Shown here: positions 47,811 to 57,794 of the stretch, piece by piece | Layout of the letters: each line of letters starts with the position of its first letter | Position numbering within the stretch: the first letter of the stretch is position 1 | Assembly (NCBI GenBank): GCA_036936605.1 | Contig: JAUPFV010000001.1 | Span: forward strand, 121,714,771-121,778,770 | Source of the DNA: Limnanthes douglasii subsp. nivea | Taxonomy: Eukaryota > Streptophyta > Magnoliopsida > Brassicales > Limnanthaceae | Direction of reading: 5' to 3' | DNA length: 64,000 nucleotides | Translations under genes and position numbers: made by a program | Notes under the pieces: generated by a model | Database searches by the model: none | Seen by the model: only the letters and a program-made list of their open reading frames with translations | What the model was told of the DNA's origin: nothing

Positions 47811-49535
47811 AATAAAAATGCAGCAAACATTGTTGAAGGTGTGAACGATTCCGACGATAGTGAAAACAGTGGTAAAGGAGATGTATTGTCCGCGAGTTCA
47901 GACTTTGGGCAAAACTCTTGGGTACTTGATACTGGCGCTACATATCACATGTGTCAGTTTAAGCAGTGGTTCGATACTTACAAGCCAATGCAGGGAACTG
48001 TCTATTTAGGGAACAATCATTCGTTGACTGTTGGTGGTATTGGTAACGTCAGAATCAGAATGTTTAACGGGGTTATTAGAATCTTGACGTGCTGGCATGT
48101 TCTTGGGTTAAAAAGAAACCTGATTTCTCTTGGGACTCTAGACTCTCGGGGTTATAAGTACCATGCAGAAAATGGTGAAATCAAAGTGACAAAAGGCTCA
48201 ATGGTATGCATGAAAGGCAGTTTGCAGAAGGGTCTTTACATTCTCCAGGGGAGTGTTGTTATGGGCGATGCTACAGTAGCATCATCAGGGAGTAATAGCC
48301 AAAGTAGGCAGGATCAAAACAAGTTGTGGCATTGGTGTTTTGGTCACATGAGTGATAGAGGATTAGCTGTTTTGGGAAAGAGAGATTTGTTGAAAGGGTA
48401 TAAAGCAGAATCATTGGGATTTTGTGAGCACTATGTGTTTGGTAAACAAACTAGAGTCAAATTCAGCAAATCGACTGTAAGAAAGACTAAAGGCACAGTG
48501 GACCACATTCACTCAGATCTTTGGGGTCCAAACAGAATTCTATCCAAGAGCGGAGCCAGATACTACATGAGTTTGATCGATGATTATTCATGGATGGTGT
48601 GGGTTTACTTTCTGAAAACGAAAGATGAGGCATATTCAACCTTTTTCAAATAGAAGACGATGATTGAGAAGCAAACAGGAAGAAAAATCAAACGTCTTAG
48701 GACAGATAATGGGTTAGAATATTGCAATCATGAGTTCAACAAGTTTTGCGAAGCTGAGGGAATAGTGCGCCATCGCACTTGTTCTAGAACACCATAACAG
48801 AATGGAGTCGCAGAAAGAATGAACAGAACGCTTTGTGACAAGGCACGAAGTATGCTCTCGCATTCCGGTGTAAGGATTTTTGGGCTGAAGCTATCAATAC
48901 AGCGTGTTACTTGGTGAATCGGTCTCTATCAACGGCTATTGATTGTAAAACTCCTTTTGAGATTTCGTCTGGATCATCGGCTAATTATGAACATTTGAGG
49001 GTGTTCGGTTGTCCTGCGTATGCTCATGTGAGAGATGGTAAGCTTGAACTGAGGGCAAAGAGATGTATATTTCTAGGATATGCTACTGGAGTGAAGGGAT
49101 ATAGGTTATGGTGTACCTCTCCAAAGTCTCCAGGTTTTCTCATCAGTAGGGACGTTACTTTTAATGAGTTTGCTTCGATAGACAGTCAGAAAGAAGTAGG
49201 AGAAATGGTCGAATCAGGATTGGTTGTGAGTAAACAGGTGGATCTTGAAGTAGAATCAGTTCCTAGCAAGTCCAATAATTCAAGTGGTTCTGAGGTGGAT
49301 CCAGAATCAGGAGGTGAAGAGTCAGCATCGGATGATAGTGACGATGATGCGCCCGAACCAGAACAACAACCTTATAGCATAACATTTGGCATAGAAAGAA
49401 GAGATATTAGACTTCCAAAAAAGGTATGCGAATCTAGTTGAATATGCTCTGTCAGTTGTAGAAGAAGTTGAGATGCAGGAACCTAGTAGCTACAGAGAAG
49501 CTATAGTGAGTTCAGAGGCAGATCGATGAATTGGT
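47811..49535 (+). pseudogene. Copia F protease and integrase
   Basis: A 270-codon open frame (47841-48653) has WVLDTGATYHMC (protease DTG), then KLWHWCFGHMSDRGLAVLGK with CEHYVFGKQTR (the HHCC finger with its second Cys position changed) and HIHSDLWGPN (first Asp) through LIDDYSWMVWVYFLKTKDEA. A stop at 48651 then RLRTDNGLEYC (second Asp) and QNGVAERMNRT (Glu), with a stop inside the HHRTCSRTP-stop-QNG segment. A frameshift near 48880 leads to 48911-49441 (NRSLSTAIDCKTPFEI, LRVFGCPAYAHV, RCIFLGYATGVKGYRLW), ending in the acidic linker and YRE-type start of RT. Confidence 0.87.
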
Positions 49536-50108
49536 GCTATGGGGGAAGATATTGAATCTCTTCAAAATAATACTGTGAACGTTGGTTTAACTTTTAACAA
49601 AACCGATATTGGTGAATCGCTGAATGATGTTGCAGGATCATTGGTTGGTTTTGTTGATTCTGATTTTGCAGGTGATATGGATGAAAGAAGATCTCTGACA
49701 GGATATGTATTTACTCTAACTGGGAGTGCGATCACTTGGAAAGCACAGTTGCAAGCTACTGTAGCTTTGTCTACAACAGAGGCAGAGTACATGGCGGTAA
49801 CAGGAGCAGTTAAAGAGGCAATATGGTTGCAAGGTTTGGTGGCAGATTTGGGCTTGGATAGGACTACTACAAAAGTGTTTTGTGACAGTCGAAGCGCCAT
49901 ACACCTTACAGGGAACCAGATGTACCATGAGCGTACAAAGCACATAGATGTCAGGTATCATTTTATTCGTGATATAATATCAAAGGGAATTGTTGATGTG
50001 AAGAAAGTGTCTACACACGATAATCCAGCAGATATAATGACCAAAGCAGTATCAGTTCGAAAGTTTAGGGAGTGCCTAAACTGGATCGGTGTTCGCACTA
50101 TAGAGTGA
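49536..50108 (+). pseudogene. Copia F RT/RNase H fusion left by an internal deletion
   Basis: Open frame of 189 codons. It begins [13 protein letters not shown], the first RT block, and passes within about ten residues to [20 protein letters not shown], part of the RT-RNase H link, so the RT core including the YVDD box is missing (several hundred bases). RNase H is complete: [20 protein letters not shown] (Asp), [12 protein letters not shown] (Glu), [11 protein letters not shown] (Asp), [15 protein letters not shown] and the tail [10 protein letters not shown]. Confidence 0.87.
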
Positions 50109-50194
50109 ATGCCTTAAGGGCATTTGGTGAGTCAGAAAAAGAAAAGATTCTTTGTTGATAGTGAAGAAAAGATATTCGCCTCAAGGGGAAGATT

Positions 50195-50544
50195 TGTTGT
50201 GAATGAGTCGAATAGTGCCTTGACAGTGTAATGTGTCCGGCAGTACACTTTTGTGTTGTGATAGTGATATTGTACAATCACTTGAGTTAGTCTTGCGGTA
50301 TGAGCCCATTAGGCCCATAGTCTAGTAAGTCTATTAATTCTCTATAAATAGATTACTAAGGCGACATAAAACACAATCTGAAATCTGTAACCTTTTCTAT
50401 CATAGTGAAACTCTTTCTTTGCTGGCTCCCGTGGACGTAGACAATTGTCGAACCAAGTTAAATCCTGTGTTTCATTTAAATCTTTCCTTCGTATATATTT
50501 TGTGTTTGAGCCATTTTGTGATAATTGCATAGTATTTTATAACA
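50195..50544 (+). repeat. 3' LTR of copia F
   Basis: 350 bp, pairs with 46682-47031. Immediately followed by AGATG and the right half of the LTR of copia E (to 50646). Confidence 0.92.
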
Positions 50545-51182
50545 AGATGTATGCGTATACATATTAAACTCATTCTCCTATAAATGTTATACTAATAAAA
50601 TTGAGTATGTTTTTCATATACCATGTTTCTTATTAAGATTGTTATATAACAATTATATTCTTTTTCTTTTTTAAAAAAACTATGACAATCTCATGTCTAA
50701 TTCTCTTATACAAGTTGCTACAAATATTCACAAAATAAACCATTGTATATCGACAATAGTCAGCGGTATAAAATAGGTTTGCAATTTGTTTTTGTTTTTT
50801 GCATTTCGTACCCATATACATTGTATAATGTTCAATTGTAACAACATTTATACAATGTTCAATTTTAACATTATAATATTTGATATGTATGTACACAATA
50901 TGTATTTTGTTTTGTGTTATTTGGTATTTTGACATTATGAGATTCAGAATTGTTCCAAAATCCAATAGTTTTTGTTCTTTTACATTTAGCAACGATTTTG
51001 CAAAAGTTTTTTCACGGTATGATCTGTTTTTAGTCGGATCAAATTAGTAACGAAATTCTGTTGTAGAACTATTATGATACACGCTTTGTGACAAATCTGT
51101 TGCAAACCATTTTCACTAATAAGACGATTATAAATAAACAACAGTAAGAAATTAATGATGATTTGTGTTTTTTTTAATAGAC

Positions 51183-52928
51183 GTTTTGTCTAATAATTAT
51201 ATATTTATTTGTATATGATATGGTTAAATGTTTAATACTAGAAAATAAATTTATATTTTTCAAAATTTAAATAACATCTCTAATATATATATATATAAAA
51301 GATTGTTTATGTATGGATTTTCTGAGGTTTGTAGGTAATATTAATTTTACATTGACGATCACCCTATTATTTCGAATAATAAAACTCACCACTATCGAGT
51401 TATTTTTAGGATTCCGTTTGTTTGCGGACTAAGCTTTGTTTCATGGCCCAATCAACCCATCCCCAAATAGGCTTCACGATGGATTCTAAAATGCCCATGA
51501 GCTCGATCCAGCCAAAAACATTTAGACTATTTTGTTTTGTTTTCTATTTAGATTTGGAGATATACTAACTTTGATGTTACAAATTTTAGTCATAAATGTT
51601 GGATAAATCTTAAGTATTTGTGTGAGGACGAAACTCTGCTACTAATAGTTTTTGAATGTGATTAATAAAATAGACAGACAGGTTAGATTTCTAATAGTTT
51701 TTTAATGGTAATCATGATGGAGGGTCAATGGTTATTAACTTTTTAATGATTAATCATATTCATTAGCTTAATAAAAACAGAAACAAACATGTAATAAACA
51801 AGAAAGCTAATAAGATTAAGAAACCATAATTATATAATAGCTTAGAGGCGACAAATTATGTGCTATGATAATTTTATATGCTGACCAAACCAGTATGAAC
51901 ACGCCATCGGATCATGTTGATGAAAGGAGCTAGCGATTTCTATTAAATAACAGTCGTGTAGATAATGAATTCATAGTTTTATTAAATAATATCCATATAA
52001 CAATTAGGAAAGTATGAGTGTAGTAATTATCTAAATTATCCAGTGAATTATTCCTATATGAAACTTTGATAATTATTTTAATCAAGTCAAATTGAATCGA
52101 TTTAATATTTAGTATAATAATAATGGTAACAAACATTTCTAAGAGTTTTTCTTTTTTTTAAATGAATTACCAAAAAGATAATTATGATACTTTAACAAAA
52201 ATAATTTTTCGATTAAAAATATATAATATTTTAGTTATTATAAATAAGCATCTCCGATATATGATTAAGTAGTTATTATTAGTATTAATGTTATAATTTT
52301 GTTTTATAAAAAATATTAAAATGAATGATTATGTATTGCAGTAAAGATTTTTAGTTTTTTTTCAAATTATATGGGTTTATAGTGCAAGAATTTTTTTATG
52401 ATTTATAAGATAATTGCGAGGTTTTGTATATGTAGATAATTTCCGATTGAATTATTTTGGTGGACAATGGAGTAGTCCGTACCAAAACACTATGGTTATG
52501 GTATTTTAGACCTCGAGGTTATTAAACGATCTAGCAGATAGGAGACCAGTGACGATTAAAATAAAATTGATTCTCAAAGAAAATGAAGAATTTATAAAAT
52601 ATTGGATTATGAAGTTGTGTTTATAATGGCAAATATATATAGTGTTAGTCTCATATAACAATTAAATCAGTTTGTTATAATAATTACATATTATTTGATT
52701 AAGTCTACTATAATAATATGTAATTATATTCAGTTTTATAAAATATTACGATAGAATTTCATTGTTATTAATTTGAAAAAAAAATTAATTCATTATCGAA
52801 TCTATATATAAATTTATATTATTTTATAACAAGAATAAACTATATTTACTAACATTATCGAATCTATATATATATATATATTATTTTCTTTTAAAATAAT
52901 ATATCTATTTACATTATATATATTCAAT

Positions 52929-52972
<44 letters not shown>

Positions 52973-53010
52973 TATATAACCGTCCTTTGAAAATATTTAC
53001 CCTTATTGTC
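51183..53010. other. AT-rich spacer with an (AT)n tract
   Basis: No ORF with a family motif. About 51420-51530 is a slightly less AT-rich patch without recognisable coding. (AT)n at 52930-52967 with shorter AT runs at about 51283 and 52870. Confidence 0.5.
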
Positions 53011-53213
53011 CCAAGGGGTAGCCGAGTTGGTTGAGTAAGACACCTTTATGACCAAAGGTCATGAGTTCGAGTCCCTCTACCTACGCTTTCTCGGTTGAGC
53101 CTGTCACCTTGTGGTTTACCTTCTGGCGTTAGTTTGTAGGCTATTGCGTCAGAGCAAAGGTTTACCCTGTGCGCACTCATTGCACTCTGAGTAACTGCTG
53201 CGGGTTCCCTCAG
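53011..53213 (+). mobile_element. tRNA-derived SINE (Au-like)
   Basis: About 200 bp, far less AT-rich than its surroundings. The A box TAGCCGAGTTGG (53019-53030) fits the pol III consensus fully. The B box AGTTCGAGTCC (53064-53074) has one mismatch to GGTTCGANNCC. The non-tRNA part with GGTTTACC, GTGCGCAC and GCTGCGGGTTCCC (to 53210) recalls plant Au SINEs, from memory. The head resembles a Leu/Ser-type tRNA but has no intact cloverleaf. It lies between two (AT)n tracts, so its target duplication cannot be read. Confidence 0.78.
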
Positions 53214-53223
53214 AATTTTATTT

Positions 53224-53228
<5 letters not shown>

Positions 53229-53268
<40 letters not shown>
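53229..53268. repeat. (AT)n microsatellite
   Basis: About 20 AT units just right of the SINE; a similar tract at 52930-52967 lies left of it. Confidence 0.9.
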
Positions 53269-53269
<1 letters not shown>

Positions 53270-53864
53270 CAAAATAAATGATAAAATGAATATCTAAATC
53301 TATATTATTGTCTTTAATATCAAAATATATATATATATTCTTTCATTATTACCGATACAATACTAAATAACATTAAGCATTCATAACCAATTAAATATAT
53401 TTGTTTTTTTTCTTTTTATAATACAAATATAGTTTTTATTGATTGGACCAATCAATTTTTTTTATACAAAATAGAAATAATAATTTATTTTTGTAATAGT
53501 TGATGCAATCTCTTTAAACGAGCTTGTGGGTTCTAGACTTTAATTATTTCCACCATACTAAAATCTATTTATTATTATTTAATACTAAATATATTATATA
53601 CATAAAATATTTGGTTCCTAGGCCCCCACAAGAACCATGTAGCGCGCTTATGTTGGTCGTTCTTTAAATAATTAACCGGATGGAGTCATATAATTTTTTT
53701 CAACGCCTAAAAGTTTTTATGTCTAAATGGCTATGTTTTTAAATGTTAATAAAAGGGAAAATATTTGAAAATTCAAATTCAAATGAATTTTCAAAATAAC
53801 AACATCATTCAAAATAAATAAAAATCAACCTCAACCAGGAGATTCGCCCTTTAGATCCCGCAAG

Positions 53865-54003
53865 GGGCTATGCCCTTTAACCCCGATCGCTAATCGCATT
53901 ATATTCTAACGAGCGTGGATTCCGCACTCTCCAACTTGCTCGATAATATATTTTTACTACATCAGTCGACTAGTTAATCCAATAACACTAAAAAAATCTA
54001 ACA
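53865..54003 (-). repeat. 3' LTR (recognisable part) of copia G
   Basis: About 139 bp alignable to 57648-57794. The LTR may extend further left to about 53640, but no second copy exists to show it. Confidence 0.65.
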
Positions 54004-54497
54004 ATCTTCTTTCATTTTAGTGCAACATGATTAACTAAAACAAAATCACAATAAAATAAAATAAAAATTATGCATACATGAAATATCATGACGATTGAAT
54101 TTCATATTAATATATTACACATTTCAAATATTCAAATATCAATATATCACTAAAGATTGAACCTTTACTATTCATAATGAATACATGAATAAAACATACT
54201 TACATTCTCAAATGTTCTTACATGACACTATCTTTTACTAGCTTTGTGTCCTTATATTTATTTAATCATATCAAATCCAAGTCATAGCTTCTTGAAGCAA
54301 CTAAACTTCATGCTCAAATAGGTAGCTCTTTTACTTTTGTACCCGCATATGCAGTTTTTCAAACGAGTTATCAAGAAGATAAACTTCAACCTCCACAACA
54401 TGAAAACTCGAACGTATACATAGGGATGATCCTACTCATGTGTTCTAATCTTTAAACATTAACATTTCCACATTGAATCCAGCACTTAATGTCATAT

Positions 54498-55560
54498 TAT
54501 ATAGGAATTGGGTATCTCAACTTGAGAGATTTCATAGCTAACTTCTGAAAAAGATCTCTACATAATCCTTTGGTTAAATGATCAGCTACATTATATTGAT
54601 TTTCCACAAACTTTACTGATATAACATCATGCGTGATGCGCTCACGAATCATATTATGTCTAACACCTAAGTGTTAGACCTGTCTTTGTACACTTTTCTA
54701 TAGACACTGCCAAGGAAACTTCATTATTACATCTGATAGATCTAAGTGATATCAGTTTAGGCCACAATGGAATTTCATACATCAAATTTCTTATCCACTC
54801 ATCTTCTTCACTAGGTGTTGCTAATGTCACAAACTTATATTCCATTGTTGAATCAGTAATACAAGTGTATTTCTTTGACGCCCTAGAGATATCACCTTCT
54901 CTAAAAAAATAACACACATATACTTGTGGAAGAATAATGTTCCATATTGGAAATATAACTCACATCTGGATAACCTTCAAGAACCGAGGGAAATCCAGTA
55001 TAAGTCAAACCATAATCTATGGTTCTTTTCAAATACTTGAATACTCGTTTTGAAGCTTTCCAATGATGTGAACTAGGATTTTGAGTATACCTACTAAGAT
55101 TTCCAACATCATAAGAAATGTTTGGCCTAGTGCTAGTCATGGCATACATAAGACAAACAATGACTATTGAGTATTTAAATTGAGATACCGCAACACCTTT
55201 AATAGGTAGAATATTTAGGTTATGATCTATAGATATTCTTACTGGAGAATAATCTTTAAAATTAAATTTATTCAATATCTTCTCAATACAATGAGATTGA
55301 GAAGTCGATATACTATTATTTATTCATTTGATTCTTATACCAAGAATCATTTCAGCTTACCTCTAATCCTTCATCTCAAAAATAGATGATAATAGTTTCT
55401 TTGTTTCATTGACTTGATTTTGGTCAGTACCAAAAATCAACATGTCATCGACAAATAGATAAATCATAACTTCTTTGCGAGAAGTATCACATTTTCTATA
55501 TACACACTTGTTTGATTGATTAAGAATAAAACCATTAGAAATTTCCACATTATGAAAAAA
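54498..55560 (-). pseudogene. Copia G RT end and RNase H
   Basis: 55363-55548: FILNQSNKCVYRK and EVMIYLFVDDMLIFGTD (catalytic Asp pair of RT) and VNETKKLLSSIFEMKD. 54901-55275: YSIVIVCLMYAMTSTRPNIS, then HHWKASKRVFKYLKRTIDYG. 54660-54917: SRASKKYTCITDSTMEYKFV and NEVSLAVSIEK. The end near 54500-54650 reads HNMIRERITHDVISVKFVEN and NVADHLTKGLCRDLF, the usual pol tail. Frameshifts split the pieces. Confidence 0.85.
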
Positions 55561-57640
55561 AATTATACTAATCGTTTGGTGCTTGTTTCAGACCATACAA
55601 AGATGTTTTCAACTTACACACCTTCTTTTCACAACCATGCATAAAAATTCTTTCGGTTGTTTCATATAGATCTCTTTATCCAAATCATCATTCAAAGATA
55701 CAGTTTTCACATCCATTTGATGAATTACAAAATTATATATAAAAGTAAGTGTTATTACAATCTAATAGTAGAAGTTATAACAATTAGAGCATAAGTATCA
55801 AAGAAGTCAATTTCTTTTATTTGTGTAAAACTTTGGATAACCAATTTAGCTTTATACCTTTCAATAGTACCATCCCCTTGAATTTTTATTTTTAAAAATA
55901 TATTTATTTCCCAACGATTTGCAACCAAGAGGTAAATAAGCCAATTCTCATGTATTATTATGTGTAATAGAATCTATCTCATATTGGATACCCATAATGC
56001 AACATCCCTTGACGACATAACACCACTAAAATTATTCAGATCATCTTCATAATAAAATAATATTGATACTAATAGTCAATCTTTTATATTGACCCTTCAA
56101 CTAAATAAAGTTGAAAATCAAATCCAAATGACTTAGTTTTCCTAACTCTATTACTTCTCATTGGTTTTGATCGTTCTGGTACACAAACATTTTCCATCTT
56201 GAAATGAGTTCTCATTCAAAGAGTTTTGAATCATATCTCTAAGTCTAGGTATAGAAGTAAATCTTTCTTCATCAAATATTGTAACTCTTGATTTTATAAC
56301 CATTTTCACTGACACATAGTCATTAGTTTCCAACACATAGAACCTGTATGAAATATAATTCTTAGCATATTCAATAAAAATAGAATATATACATATTTCA
56401 CTGAGAATTTTTTTCCTTTTAGGTTTAGTGAGAGCTACAACTTCTCTACAACCCCAGACTATAATAAAACTCAATTTTTGAGGCTTTTTAAAACCAAAGC
56501 TCATTTAAGGCCATCTTATTTCTTTTAGTACAAATTTGATTCAATAAATAATATGATGTTAGCATATCCTCGCGCCAGAATCCTTCAATCAAATCCAAAT
56601 AGGATAACATTGAATTAAGTATTACTTTCAAATTCACATTCTTTCGTTCTGCTAAACCATTTTTTTGTGGTATATAAAAATTTGTGGTTGGATTAATTAT
56701 ACCACTAGACTGAAAATAAATTGGATCATAATATGCACATCCTCTCTCCATCGTATATTTTTAATCAAATTATGTAGCTCTATTTTTTTATAGATTTTAA
56801 ATTTAATAAGAGTTTTATTTTCATACAGCAACTAAATGTAGAAATATCTCGATGTATCGCCAATAAAAGTAATAACATACATTTTATGTTCTAAAGAATG
56901 TGTAGCATGAAAATCACATAGATCACTATGCAGTCCTTCCAATGTTTTGGAAACTCAGTTAACATTGTTAAGTTTTCTGGTTATCTTAGTTAACATGAAA
57001 TTCTGGCATATTATATTATTTATATCAACAAGGGATATAATGTACATGTCTCTTCTTCTTCTATAATGTACATGTCTTAATTTAGCATGTCATAATTCTA
57101 TTTTATTCAAATTTTTACACGTACTAGTAGAAATCATGCTAACATATTCATGTTGAAACAAAACATTAACATTTAACATATACATATCATCACACATGTA
57201 TCTAAAACCTAAAAATACATTGTGTTTTGACAAGATATACTTACCACTTTAGTACACTTGTTTGAAACCATAATTGTTTAAAATAAAACCGAAGAAGAGA
57301 ATTTTTTCGAATCTCAAACATATAATAAATTTTTCAATAATAAATATTTTTAGAAGTAAACACTAGCTTAACATTTCGTAGTCTTTTGATTGGTTCAGTT
57401 GCAAAATTTCCCATTTCAATTGGTTAAAAATCATCGAACCATTGAAGATCTTTACGAATATGATTTGTTGCTCCCTAATCAACCCACCATATAACATTAT
57501 CATCCTGTACAAAAAATGCCTGAACTTGTTGTTTTTTTATCCATAGATCCACTTGACCTACTATTGTTCTATTTGGACCAATATTATTCCCACTTGGACC
57601 AGCATTGTTTTTGCCTTTTCTAACTCGATAATCCTTCCTG
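55561..57640 (-). pseudogene. Copia G gag end, protease, integrase and RT start
   Basis: 57600-57640 reads CYFRKDYRVRKGKNN, a collapsed zinc knuckle. Near 57500 VIWWVD-stop-GATNHIRKD is the protease site (VDSGATNH with the Ser codon now a stop). 56488-56751: FYIPQKNGLAERKNVNLKVI (Glu block of integrase) and FWREDMLTSYYLLNQI. 56151-56504 gives the end of integrase and the linker (MSFGFKKPQKLSFIIVWGCR). RT beginning lies at 55570-55990 in several frames. Confidence 0.78.
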
Positions 57641-57647
57641 AAATAAC

Positions 57648-57794
57648 AAGCTACGCCCCTTAACCCAACTCTTTATGCTCATTAATCACAATATATTCTA
57701 ACAAGAGTGCACTCTGCACTCTCCAACTTGCTCGATAATTTATTATGTCTATATTGGTTGACTAGTCAACCCAATTACACTAAAATATCTAACA
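57648..57794 (-). repeat. 5' LTR remnant of copia G
   Basis: About 147 bp, joined at about 57648 to internal gag sequence without a primer site, so a deletion joined LTR and gag. Confidence 0.65.

Larger units (their letters stand above)
46682..50544 (+). mobile_element. Ty1/copia retrotransposon F (Tork-like), RT-deleted, nested in copia E
   Basis: 3.86 kb, two 350-bp LTRs with about 19 differences (5.4%). Target copies AGATA (46677-46681) and AGATG (50545-50549) fit a 5-bp duplication with one change; the undisturbed LTR of E reads AGATG there. The primer site TGGTATCAGAGCC (47036-47048) is the standard initiator tRNA-Met type, and AAGGGGAAGAT precedes the right LTR. Gag, protease, integrase and RNase H are present; the RT core is deleted. 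Resemblance to Tnt1/Tork gag is from memory. Confidence 0.9.
41732..50646 (+). mobile_element. Ty1/copia retrotransposon E, old, with a second copia nested in its right LTR
   Basis: Perfect 5-bp duplication TAACA at 41727-41731 and 50647-50651. Left LTR 41732-42047; right LTR 46472-46681 plus about 50545-50646, split by element F. Inside: a primer site TGGTATTAGAGTAGG (42048 on, initiator tRNA-Met type with changes), gag, integrase, RT and RNase H remnants in plus-strand copia order (IN before RT), and a purine tract GGGGCGGGGGAGG at about 46460-46471. All reading frames are broken. Confidence 0.88.
38133..51182. mobile_element. Possible decayed CACTA-like element carrying nested copia elements
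   Basis: Left block 38133-38360 starts CATTATTGGAGAAATAACA and is rich in TTGCAAC/GTTGCAAAA words in both directions. Right block about 50985-51182 has the same words (AAATCTGTTGCAAA occurs in both) and ends TGTGTTTTTTTTAATAG. Arrays of GCAAC-type motifs near the ends are typical of plant CACTA elements, and the left end is one change from CACTA. About 4 kb remains once copia E and F are removed. I could not recognise a TNP2-type transposase in 39.6-41.6 kb, and the termini are imperfect, so this is tentative. Confidence 0.33.
53865..57794 (-). mobile_element. Ty1/copia retrotransposon G, 5'-truncated
   Basis: Minus strand. Matching LTR pieces end at 54003 and 57794: both read CTCCAACTTGCTCGATAAT, then TAACA on the plus strand, so the LTR begins TGTTAGAT on the minus strand. 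A purine tract GAAAGAAGAT follows at 54004 on. Between them, in minus order: damaged gag knuckle, protease, integrase, RT and RNase H. The 5' LTR piece (about 147 bp) is joined directly to the gag knuckle, so the primer site and most of gag are deleted. The outer limit of the 3' LTR is not clear to me. Pol is broken in many places. Confidence 0.8.

Noticed and set aside
53011..53090. A tRNA gene
   Set aside because: The A and B boxes are present but no complete cloverleaf or acceptor stem forms, and the similarity continues far past the tRNA part, as in a SINE.
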